Positions 32,914 through 40,073 of a stretch of 41,380 nucleotides of DNA are shown one piece after another (the stretch's first letter is position 1; every line of letters starts with the position of its first letter). The notes below the pieces were generated by a model, which saw only the letters and a list, made by a program, of their open reading frames with translations, searched no databases and was not told where the DNA came from. Position numbers and translations under genes: made by a program. The stretch is from positions 1 to 41,380 of the forward strand of contig JALHDH010000052.1 in the NCBI GenBank assembly GCA_022839105.1. The letters run 5' to 3'. The stretch is from a bacterium (GTDB lineage Bacteria; Vulcanimicrobiota; Xenobia; Xenobiales; Xenobiaceae).

Positions 32914-35900
32914 AGACATTCAAGATGCCCAACGAGTGCGAGCGCCTCTTCGAGGCCCTCTCTGCCTGGATCGACGGGGAGGCAACCCGGGAGGAGGCCC
33001 GCGAGGTCCAGGCCCACCTGGAGGGATGTCCGGACTGCAGGGAGGTCCGCGACGCCTTGTGCAGCCTGGCAGGATCGGCTCCCACGGTTCCCATGCCCGA
33101 GCTTCCCGCGGGCTTCGCCGCGCGCACCCGCAAGCTGGTGGAAGAGCGCACGGAGCGGGCCTGGGACGTGCGCGCACGCAAGCTGGCCGACCGCCTGGCC
33201 GGGTGGCTGGATCGCCTGATCCCGGCGCCCCAGGGTCTGGCCAAAGGCCCCTTGCTGGCCCTGCAAGGAGCTGCCGGCGTCCTGGATCAGGCGGCAGGCA
33301 CGGGAAACGGTGCCGGCCAGGCCGACGCGGTCTCGGCGCTGCTGGCGACGCGCGCCCAACGGTCCGGGGCGCGTCCGCCTTCCTTCTGGTTCTTCCTGGC
33401 CCTGACCACCTATGGCCTCCCGGCAGCGATCCTGGCGCTGATGGACGAGAAGAGCCTGGCCGTCGGCTTCCTGGTGTGGGTGGGCATGGGTCTGCTGGTC
33501 GCCCTGCCCTGGTACCACTTCCGGACGGACCTGGCGGTCCTGGTCTCCTTGCGCCGCGGACGCTGTCTGGAGGAGATCCTGGGAAGCGGCCTCGAGCCGT
33601 TCCGGATCGTCGACACCCTGGCCCGGTTCGGGTTGCGCTCGCTGTTCCGGGTCGGCCTGCCGGTGGCCCTGGTCCTGCTGGCCGGGGCTCCGATGACGCG
33701 CCATCTGCTGGGGAGCTGGTGGGCCCCGCTGCGAGATCCCCTTCAGGCGGCGATGCTCGTCCCGGTCTGGCTGGTCCTGGTCGGCGTCCTCTTCTCGGTG
33801 GGTTCGTATGCGGCCCAGGCGATGGTGCTCTTCTCCAGGGGGGGAGAGCGTTCAGGGCCGGCTACGCTGGCCGTGGCCCTGGCCCTCTTCGTTCCGGCCG
33901 CGTCGCTCGTGGGCTCAGGGATCGGAGCCGCCCTGGACGGAGAAGGACCGGGCCTGGTCCCAGCCCTGGGGTGCACTCTTGCCGGCGCCCTGCTGTGGGT
34001 CGGCTGGCTCGGCCGCAGGCTCTCCATCTGGGGCATGGAGCATCCGGACGCGCTGGAGCGCTGGAACCGGAGTTCGGCTCCCCGGCGCAACGCTTGGGTC
34101 CGCCCCTGGAACGACAACCCGATCGTGGCCCGTGAGGTGACGCGTCTTTCGGCGGCCATCCCTCTCGGGGTCCTGGGGCTGGTGCTGGTCCGAGCCTTCC
34201 CGGCTGCGGTCCAGGCCCAAGGCCTGTGGTTCTTGATGCTGCTGCCGGAGGAGTCGAGAAGTCTCGCCTTCTGGGTCGCGGCGGCCGGGATCGGCTGGTA
34301 TGCCTGGTTGCGGGCCTCGTCGCGAACCAGTGCGGCCCTGGCCCAGGAGAGCGAGGGCCAGACCCTGGAGCCCATGATCCAGAGCGGATTGACCCGCCAG
34401 GACTTCGTCTCGGGCTGGTTGCAGGTCGCTTGTGCCCCCCTCTACCTGGAACTGGCTCTGACCGGGGGGCTGGTCCTGATGGTGCCCTTGAGCTTCCCGG
34501 AGGTCGTCTCGGGCGAGGCCCACGGGATCCCGGGCACGCTCGACCTGGGGTCGGCCCTCCTGGCCCTTCTGGCCCTGACGGCCATGCCCATGGCGGGTGC
34601 CTGGAGCGGCCTGGCCGTCTCGGCCTTGAGCGCCAACCGGCGCGAGGCCTGGGGGCGGAACATCGGGGCAGCCTTCAGCAGCCTCCTCGTCTGGGTCGTG
34701 GCCTGGGGCCTCTCGACGACGCTCTTGACGGTCCTGACCCTGGTCCTGGGCCTGGAGTTCGAGCCCTCCGTGTGGGTGGCTCTCTCCGGATCGGTCCTGC
34801 CCGCGGGGGCGCTGGGCCTGACGGTCCTGGGCCTTTCGCTTCGGGCTCGGACCCGGGCTGAAAATCATCTCCGCACCCGCTGGGAAGGGGCCGACCCTGA
34901 ACCGGTCTCGTCCCCGTCCTGGCGAGGAGGGCGGCGTCGGGCCCTGATCCTGGGACCGGCAGCGCTGGCCGGCGTGCTGGCCCTGGGCCGCTTCCTGGTC
35001 GTCCTGGCGCTGCCGGCGGCCGACCTGACCATGGCGGGGTCCTCTCCGGCGGTCTGGCTCTTCTCCTCTGTCGTCGGAGCCCTGGCCCTGGCCGTGGTGG
35101 GCTGGTGGGTCCTGCGCCCGACCCTGATCGCCCTGACCGATCACCTCGGGCGATCCGTGTTCCTGAGTGCCGCCCTTGCAGGTTGTTTCGGAGCCGTGGC
35201 GGGGTTTCTGCTGGTCGATCTGCCCTTGATGGTCCGTCTGCTGGTGGAGTTCGGCCTGGTGGAACAGGTCGGGGGCAGTGTGTCTTGGGGTGAGGTCTGG
35301 ACCTGGGGGATCGTCCTGGGCTTCGTGCTGGCCGCGATTCTGGCTGGCCTGGGGCTGCGGAACCTGCCGGCGGAGGAGCCCGAATGCCTGACTTTCCGGG
35401 AGCGCCTCCATCAGGTGGGCGCCGTTCCCTTGTGCGTCTCCCTGATCTTCCTGGCCTTGTGGCTGGTCGTGGGCGGGTATCTGGGATGGCGGACCTCGGA
35501 GTTCCCTGAACAGGACCTCGTGCAGGCCCGCGAGATCCTGGCCCGGGCCGTCGAGCGCGAGCACCGGAGGGACGCGGTTTCCTCGGAGCGGAATGGCTTC
35601 AGCCTGCTCGAACCGGTCCTCATGAGGCGGGCCCTGGAGCGTCGGCAGGTGGGCCTGTCCCAACGCCACCAGGAACTCCTGGAGGGATTCCAGGCCTTTT
35701 CCTGGGTCCAGGCGGGCGATCCCCAGGAGAGCCTCGAGGCCTTGCGCGCCAATCCCGATCTCGCGCGCCAGTCGGCGACCCGACTGGACGCCGTCCTGCC
35801 GGTCCTGATCCAGGCGCTGGCGCGTCCGGAGTTCGTGGTCCCGATTCGCTGGTCCGAAGGCCCCAATGGCGCAGTTCCCGATTTCATCCTGATGCGGACC

Positions 35901-36722
35901 ATCGCCAGGGGCCTGGCCACTCGGGCCAGGATGCTGGAGGAGGAAGGGGACCTTGCCGGGGCCCTGGAGCTTCACCTGCTGAATCTCCGCTGGTCGGATC
36001 GCCTGGCGGGATACGGTCCCCTGATCACCGCGATGATCACCCATTCCCTCACCTCGACCGCCGAGGAGTCGGTCCTGGGCTTCGTGGAGCGGAATCGTCT
36101 GGCCGAGGCGGATCTTCGCCGGGTGCTCCGGGCGGTGGAGGAGGGGCGGTCCACCCCTCAGGCCTTCCTGGACAGCCTGGACGACGAGTTCTCCTACGCC
36201 ATGCGGGTCTTCGACGGCGTCCGTGCCGGGCGCATCGAAGAGCTCAACGAAGACTGGAAGGCCATGCTGGTCCTTCCCGGCAGTTATTGGGAGCGGGAAA
36301 GGCAGCTTTATATCCAGGCCTTCCTGCCGGGTCGTCAGAGCGCGGTTTCGGGCGCCCAGGGGGCGGTGGTCGTGCAGGAACCCCCGGCCCTGAGCCTGGC
36401 CTCGACGCTGGTCCCCTTCTTTGAACGGGCCAACTACCAGGCCTGTCTGGCCTTCAGTCGGCACCTGGCCCTGCGCGCCGTGTGCCTGCTGGAGCTCCAC
36501 CGTCTGCGGGCCGGCTCCTATCCGGCGACCCTGGCCGAGATCTGGACGCCTCTTCCCGATTGGGGTGAGGCCCAGGATCCCCTCTCGGGAGGCGACTTCC
36601 TCTACCGGCGGACGGACCGGGGATTCGAGCTGCGAAGCTCGGTCAGCCTGAAGCTCCGCCGGTTCGCCAAGGAGGACGAGCGAAGCGAGGGGCCTCGGTG
36701 GTTCCCTGCTTCCGGCCTCTGA
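32910..36722 (+). CDS. Zinc-finger anti-sigma factor fused to tandem ABC-2-permease-like segments
   Basis: A 1270-residue protein. The N-terminus is a zf-HC2 anti-sigma domain with H36-x3-C40-x2-C43 (AHLEGCPDC) and an upstream Cys10. Many membrane helices follow from about residue 155 to 860. Two segments resemble the amphipathic element of ABC-2 permeases: RRGRCLEEILGSGLEP (residues ~215-230) and ESEGQTLEPMIQSGLTRQDF (480-499), and NDNPIVAREVTRL (~402-414) resembles the NPxxxRE motif before such units. Residues ~870-1270 are soluble and mostly helical, ending in SYPATLAEIWTPLPDWG and DPLSGGDFLYRRTDRGFELR. Normal ZAS anti-sigma proteins are 100-300 residues. It presumably holds the coupled sigma factor at the membrane; transport is unproven, as no ATPase gene is adjacent. 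Confidence 0.75.
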   Translation: MKTFKMPNECERLFEALSAWIDGEATREEAREVQAHLEGCPDCREVRDALCSLAGSAPTVPMPELPAGFAARTRKLVEERTERAWDVRARKLADRLAGWLDRLIPAPQGLAKGPLLALQGAAGVLDQAAGTGNGAGQADAVSALLATRAQRSGARPPSFWFFLALTTYGLPAAILALMDEKSLAVGFLVWVGMGLLVALPWYHFRTDLAVLVSLRRGRCLEEILGSGLEPFRIVDTLARFGLRSLFRVGLPVALVLLAGAPMTRHLLGSWWAPLRDPLQAAMLVPVWLVLVGVLFSVGSYAAQAMVLFSRGGERSGPATLAVALALFVPAASLVGSGIGAALDGEGPGLVPALGCTLAGALLWVGWLGRRLSIWGMEHPDALERWNRSSAPRRNAWVRPWNDNPIVAREVTRLSAAIPLGVLGLVLVRAFPAAVQAQGLWFLMLLPEESRSLAFWVAAAGIGWYAWLRASSRTSAALAQESEGQTLEPMIQSGLTRQDFVSGWLQVACAPLYLELALTGGLVLMVPLSFPEVVSGEAHGIPGTLDLGSALLALLALTAMPMAGAWSGLAVSALSANRREAWGRNIGAAFSSLLVWVVAWGLSTTLLTVLTLVLGLEFEPSVWVALSGSVLPAGALGLTVLGLSLRARTRAENHLRTRWEGADPEPVSSPSWRGGRRRALILGPAALAGVLALGRFLVVLALPAADLTMAGSSPAVWLFSSVVGALALAVVGWWVLRPTLIALTDHLGRSVFLSAALAGCFGAVAGFLLVDLPLMVRLLVEFGLVEQVGGSVSWGEVWTWGIVLGFVLAAILAGLGLRNLPAEEPECLTFRERLHQVGAVPLCVSLIFLALWLVVGGYLGWRTSEFPEQDLVQAREILARAVEREHRRDAVSSERNGFSLLEPVLMRRALERRQVGLSQRHQELLEGFQAFSWVQAGDPQESLEALRANPDLARQSATRLDAVLPVLIQALARPEFVVPIRWSEGPNGAVPDFILMRTIARGLATRARMLEEEGDLAGALELHLLNLRWSDRLAGYGPLITAMITHSLTSTAEESVLGFVERNRLAEADLRRVLRAVEEGRSTPQAFLDSLDDEFSYAMRVFDGVRAGRIEELNEDWKAMLVLPGSYWERERQLYIQAFLPGRQSAVSGAQGAVVVQEPPALSLASTLVPFFERANYQACLAFSRHLALRAVCLLELHRLRAGSYPATLAEIWTPLPDWGEAQDPLSGGDFLYRRTDRGFELRSSVSLKLRRFAKEDERSEGPRWFPASGL

Positions 36723-36733
36723 GGTCAGAAGCA

Positions 36734-36762
36734 GGGAGCCGGGGCCGGAGCCCCGGCCTCCC
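36734..36762. terminator. Bidirectional hairpin between convergent genes
   Basis: Stem of 12 pairs (GGGAG plus CCGGGGC against their complements, one bulged C at 36757) with a CGGA loop fills the 43 nt between the anti-sigma stop and the TPR gene stop. It has no strong T-run. Confidence 0.6.
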
Positions 36763-36765
36763 GTC

Positions 36766-37905
36766 TCAGCCCTGCGTGGCCTGGGACCTGGTCCGGATGC
36801 GCTCGATGTCCATCTTCAGGAGGGGGTTCTGGGGGTCCAGCACTCCCGCCTTGGCGAAGGCCTCGCTGGCCCGGGTCAGATCGCCGACATCCTGGCTCGC
36901 ATCGTAGCGCCTTTCGTAGCAGTAGCCCAGGTAGCGCCAGGCCTCGGCATCCTGGGGGTCGATCCGGCAGGCTTGCTCGAGGGCCCGGATGGCGGGTTCA
37001 ATGTTTCGCAGTTGGAAGTAGATCGCCCCCAGGTAGACGTGGGCCTTGACCATCTGGGGGTTGGCCTGGATGGCATTGTTGAAGAGCTCGGCGGCCCGAG
37101 GCAGGTCCCCCTGCTGGCGGGCCATCTCGGCCTCGTCGAAGAACCCTTGGGCGCGCACCTTCTGCTCGGGAGTCAGGCTGGCGGCTCCCGCCCCGCTGAA
37201 GGGGGGGAGATCCGCGCCCGGCGAGGAGCCGACCTCGCTCGGAACCACGCGGGCCGAGGACAGGGCCCTCACCAGACGGTCGAGTTCCTGCCGGGCCAGG
37301 GCGTGTTGCGGGTCCAGGCGGACGGCCTCTTCCAGATGCCTGCGGGCCAGCGGCTGGTCTTCCCGGCGCAACTCGATCAGGGCCATCCGATACAGGCACT
37401 CGGCCTTGCGATAACCTTCCCTGGCCAGGGCGTCGTACAGCATGTAGGAATCGACCAGGTTCCCACCGTCGTGGACCACCGAGGCCTTGAAGAAGCGGAC
37501 CGCCTGGTTCTTGGGATCCATGACCAGGATATTGTCCACCAGATCCATGGTCATCTGGATATTGCCCAGCCGCAGGAACATCTGGGCCAGCTCCAGCCGA
37601 TAGTTGGTCTTGCGGTTGACGACCAGGCCCGCCATGTCGGCCACCACGGCAAAGCGGACCGCATCCTCCACCTGGCCGTTGTCCAGGCCCCAGCGGATCC
37701 GCCTTTCCACCCGCTCGAAGAAGCTGTTGTCCAGGATCTTGCGGTTCTGCTCAAGGACCTCCCGCCACTGCAGGGTGGAGGTGGCGAAGAGCCTCTTGAG
37801 CATCATCACCTGCAGGGATTCGTCTGCGGCACGAGCCGGGGGGCTTGACGGCATCAGGAGGCCGAGAAGCAAAGCGAGGATCAGGAGACGCTGGAAGCGT
37901 GACAT
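36766..37905 (-). CDS. Exported tetratricopeptide-repeat protein
   Basis: A 379-residue protein with a signal peptide (MSRFQRLLILALLLGLLMPS ... ARAADE) and several TPR units: RLELAQMFLRLGNIQMTMDL, ECLYRMALIELRREDQPLAR, EAEMARQQGDLPRAAELFNN, AHVYLGAIYFQLRNIEPAI and AEAWRYLGYCYERRYDASQD. An acidic/Pro linker near residue 240 divides two TPR blocks. TPR proteins are protein-binding scaffolds; the partner is not evident. The ATG at 37905 is chosen because it starts the signal peptide, although the binding site is poor. The EF-Ts-like gene lies 101 nt upstream on the same strand. Confidence 0.85.
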   Translation of the reverse strand: MSRFQRLLILALLLGLLMPSSPPARAADESLQVMMLKRLFATSTLQWREVLEQNRKILDNSFFERVERRIRWGLDNGQVEDAVRFAVVADMAGLVVNRKTNYRLELAQMFLRLGNIQMTMDLVDNILVMDPKNQAVRFFKASVVHDGGNLVDSYMLYDALAREGYRKAECLYRMALIELRREDQPLARRHLEEAVRLDPQHALARQELDRLVRALSSARVVPSEVGSSPGADLPPFSGAGAASLTPEQKVRAQGFFDEAEMARQQGDLPRAAELFNNAIQANPQMVKAHVYLGAIYFQLRNIEPAIRALEQACRIDPQDAEAWRYLGYCYERRYDASQDVGDLTRASEAFAKAGVLDPQNPLLKMDIERIRTRSQATQG

Positions 37906-38006
37906 GGGAGAGGTCACCGCCGTGGCTGGATTTGGCCCTGGAGTTCTCCTCGGGGCCCGTCGATCCTGCATCCTGGCCTGCAGCGGGGGGGGCGTGCCCG
38001 GAACCT

Positions 38007-38426
38007 TCAGTCCTCCAGGGAGGCCCGGTAGAAGCGCCGGATCTTCACGGGCTGGCCGAATCCCTCCAGGGCGCTGGCCACCGAACCCTGGTCCAGGGGC
38101 ATGTCCATCAGGCAGGCTTCTCGCGCCCGGCGCTCGGCCGTGCGGCGGGCATAGGCCTCCAGGTCCTCGTCCGGGACGCCCCGCCGCAGGGCCTCGATCC
38201 GGCACTGGCGCAAAAGGTCTTCGGTCTCCTGGAGCGGGATCTCGTGGCGGTCCATGAAGCGGGGAGAACGTCGTGCGACCACCTCGCAGACCTTCAAGGC
38301 CAGGTCCCGGAACTCGCTCGAGCGGGCGATCTCGGCCGTGGCGCAGCGCAGATCCAGCAGGGCTCCACCCCGTCCGTCGGGGAGCGTGAGGGTGGCGATA
38401 TAGCCGTGGGGAGAGTTGCCGAGCAT
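38007..38426 (-). CDS. Stand-alone EF-Ts-like (dimerisation-domain) protein
   Basis: A 139-residue protein resembling the core/C-terminal part of elongation factor Ts. GYIATLTLPDGRGGALLDLR corresponds to the EF-Ts strand region (SYIHPGGRIGVLVE type); ATAEIARSSEFRDLALKVCE to the TDFVARTEEFKELA helix; RRSPRFMDRHEIP to the xNPxYVxxEEVP segment; and EACLMDMPLDQGSVASAL with KIRRFYRASLED to the CLLEQPFVKDxSKTVxxLL and VVRRFVRFELGE ends. The N-terminal UBA-like domain and the TDFVxxN-type EF-Tu contact region of true EF-Ts (about 200-300 residues) are absent or altered. It could bind EF-Tu or have another role. The ATG at 38426 lacks a good binding site. It diverges from the tRNA-Ala gene. The similarity is by eye. 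Confidence 0.6.
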   Translation of the reverse strand: MLGNSPHGYIATLTLPDGRGGALLDLRCATAEIARSSEFRDLALKVCEVVARRSPRFMDRHEIPLQETEDLLRQCRIEALRRGVPDEDLEAYARRTAERRAREACLMDMPLDQGSVASALEGFGQPVKIRRFYRASLED

Positions 38427-38550
38427 GCCGGACCAGGATTCTCGCCTGGGTGCGATTCCCCTGCGCGGCCTCCTCCTGGGGACGGATCTCCTGCCTGCAC
38501 CCAGGCCCGGCCTGCCCTTCGAATGCCGGGGATTCTTGGGGAGGTCTTCG

Positions 38551-38579
38551 TTGACAGCGCCCGCGCCTCCGGCTATAAT
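38551..38579 (+). promoter_or_regulatory. Consensus sigma-70 promoter of the tRNA-Ala gene
   Basis: A perfect -35 TTGACA (38551-38556) and a perfect -10 TATAAT (38574-38579) are separated by 17 bp. The expected start lies near 38586, a few bases before the mature tRNA 5' end. Confidence 0.93.
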
Positions 38580-38592
38580 CTGGCAGCGCCCC

Positions 38593-38668
<76 letters not shown>

Positions 38669-38672
38669 CAAG

Positions 38673-38705
38673 AAACCTCCGATTATCGGGGGTTTATTTG
38701 TTTTT
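38673..38705 (+). terminator. Intrinsic terminator of the tRNA-Ala gene
   Basis: A 10-bp stem (38673-38682 with 38686-38695, one T-G pair) with a 3-nt loop, starting 5 nt after the CCA end, is followed by TATTTGTTTTT. The AAACC/GGTTT stem base and the T-run make it a classic factor-independent terminator. Confidence 0.92.
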
Positions 38706-38781
38706 GTCCGGAACAGGCACAACCCATAGAGACGTATCATGTCCCACCAAATCCCAGGACGTACCGCCACCGGTACCGCCA

Positions 38782-38814
38782 CCGCCTCCAGGGGCCTCTG
38801 GCGCCCTGAGGCGG
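38782..38814 (-). terminator. Hairpin terminator of the leftward phage-like cassette
   Basis: Stem CCGCCTC/GAGGCGG (7 bp), then AGGG/CCCT and GCC/GGC with single-base bulges, loop TCT. It lies 14 nt beyond the stop of the last leftward gene. There is no T-run. The stretch 38706-38781 left of it holds no gene, only a short CCGCCACCGGTACCGCCACC direct repeat. Confidence 0.5.
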
Positions 38815-38828
38815 AGGCGCTGGAATGT

Positions 38829-39164
38829 CTACTTGCGGACCAGCCGCGCGGCCCCGCGCACCAGGTCGAGCAGGTCCTGCCAGTCGGCGAGGGTCACCTT
38901 GCCGTCCGCCAGGATCCGGAACAGGGCGGCCAGGAGTTCCTCCACGCTGTCCATGTACTCCACCGGGATGGCGGGCAGCGGCAGTCGGGCCAGGATGTGC
39001 TTCAGCCGGATGTAGGTGTGGATCTCCGCCTCGCTGAAGCCCGAGAGGAAGTCCAGGTCCACGGACTGTTCGGCCGTGGGTTGGAAGTCGTGCTCCTGCT
39101 CCGGAGTGGGCAGCACTGCCACCGCCACTGCCGGGCCAAAGTACTTGCGATCGATCTGCCTCAT
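38829..39164 (-). CDS. Small unknown protein, last gene of the phage-like cassette
   Basis: A 111-residue soluble protein of unknown family. AGGAGG lies 4 nt before the ATG at 39164, so the start is firm. The N-terminal half is extended and polar (MRQIDRKYFGPAVAVAVLPT), the middle helical (FSEAEIHTYIRLKHILARLP), and the C-terminal part, VEELLAALFRILADGKVTLA followed by DWQDLLDLVRGAARLVRK, forms amphipathic helices. That ending resembles short proteins encoded next to phage lysis and tail genes, but I cannot name a family. It follows the L,D-transpeptidase gene by 43 nt on the same strand. Confidence 0.75.
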   Translation of the reverse strand: MRQIDRKYFGPAVAVAVLPTPEQEHDFQPTAEQSVDLDFLSGFSEAEIHTYIRLKHILARLPLPAIPVEYMDSVEELLAALFRILADGKVTLADWQDLLDLVRGAARLVRK

Positions 39165-39207
39165 GTGTCCTCCTCTTGCCCGGATCCCGGGCGGTTGTCC
39201 GCCTGGC

Positions 39208-39684
39208 TCATTCCCAGACGACGGTCAGCCAGGCCACGCCTCCATGGCGCTGGGTGAACTGCACGGCAGGCACAACCCGCCCGCGCAGGTCCTCGTTGTC
39301 CACCCGGATGCAGCCGTGCGTCATGGCCAGGGCACCGGGATGTGACGGCCTCCCCCCGGGGGTCGTATCCCGCCCCCCGTGGATGCCGATCCCGGTGTGT
39401 CCCCCTCTCGCGCGCGGCTCTTCATCGAGCAGGTAGATGAACCATGGGCCGTAGGACTCATGCACGCTGGCTGGGTCCTCGGGTAGGGTGGGCCTGCACT
39501 CGCCGCAGCGGTAGAGCCCGGGCGGAGTGTCCCCGTAGGGCATGGTCCAGCCCGGCCCAGCCACCCCCTCGCCTCGAGCCATGACGCTCCAGCGCAGGTG
39601 TCCTCGGACGTCGTAACACTTGAGCAGGCGGCTGCGCGCGTTGAGCACGAGGTGGATGTCGTAACCGACGACGTTTGGCTTCAT
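39208..39684 (-). CDS. Small YkuD-type L,D-transpeptidase-like protein in a phage-like cassette
   Basis: A 158-residue protein consisting almost only of a YkuD-like domain, with no signal peptide. The start of the fold reads IHLVLNARSRLLKCYDVRGH, and the active site is GIGIHGGRDTTPG followed 16 residues later by MTHGCIRVDNEDL, giving the H(x)SHGC-type arrangement with Cys125. TPPGLYRCG matches the TPxGxY motif of the family. Cellular YkuD proteins are exported and cross-link or modify peptidoglycan. GGAGG precedes the ATG at 39684, which overlaps the stop of the coiled-coil gene upstream (ATGA). Its place next to a one-TM protein and a fibre-like gene suggests a phage-encoded wall-modifying role, which is inferred. 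Confidence 0.85.
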   Translation of the reverse strand: MKPNVVGYDIHLVLNARSRLLKCYDVRGHLRWSVMARGEGVAGPGWTMPYGDTPPGLYRCGECRPTLPEDPASVHESYGPWFIYLLDEEPRARGGHTGIGIHGGRDTTPGGRPSHPGALAMTHGCIRVDNEDLRGRVVPAVQFTQRHGGVAWLTVVWE

Positions 39685-40073
39685 GCCGCACCTCCAGGGA
39701 CTGAAGAGGGCCCCTCGTCGGGGCCCTCGGTCTGGGAGTTCAGCCGTCGTTCGAGCGTTCGTAACTCGTCCGACAACTTCTGGTTCTCGGCCTTCAGCCG
39801 TCCGACCTGAGCGCGCAGGTGCTCGTTCTCTCGCTTCAGGCCCGCCGCGTCCGCGCGCAACTGGTAGGCCTGGGCCTGCCAGCGGTCCACCTCGCGTCGC
39901 AGATCGCGGACCTCCTGGCGCAGGTCGCGGACCTCCTGCATCAGTTCCTCGCGGACCTTCGCCAGCTCGTCCTGGCGCCACCTGGTCCGCCCGGTCGCGT
40001 AGTCGAAGGCCCGGGTCACAAAGCTGCCGACCAGGCCCGCCGCTGCCAGCGCCACACCCTCTGTCCAGAACAT
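39681..40073 (-). CDS. One-TM coiled-coil protein (holin- or spanin-like position)
   Basis: A 130-residue protein. One membrane helix near the N-terminus (GVALAAAGLVGSFVTRAF) is followed by an unbroken charged coiled coil (residues ~32-115) with heptads such as REELMQEVRDLRQEVRDLRR and RAQVGRLKAENQKLSDELRT. A Ser/Pro/Gly tail ends it. GGAGG precedes the ATG at 40073, whose A is also the last base of the upstream stop (TGATG), and its own stop overlaps the transpeptidase start. The topology fits small phage membrane proteins of lysis modules (holin-associated or inner-membrane spanin), but no family motif is present, so the role is a guess. Confidence 0.7.
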   Translation of the reverse strand: MFWTEGVALAAAGLVGSFVTRAFDYATGRTRWRQDELAKVREELMQEVRDLRQEVRDLRREVDRWQAQAYQLRADAAGLKRENEHLRAQVGRLKAENQKLSDELRTLERRLNSQTEGPDEGPSSVPGGAA

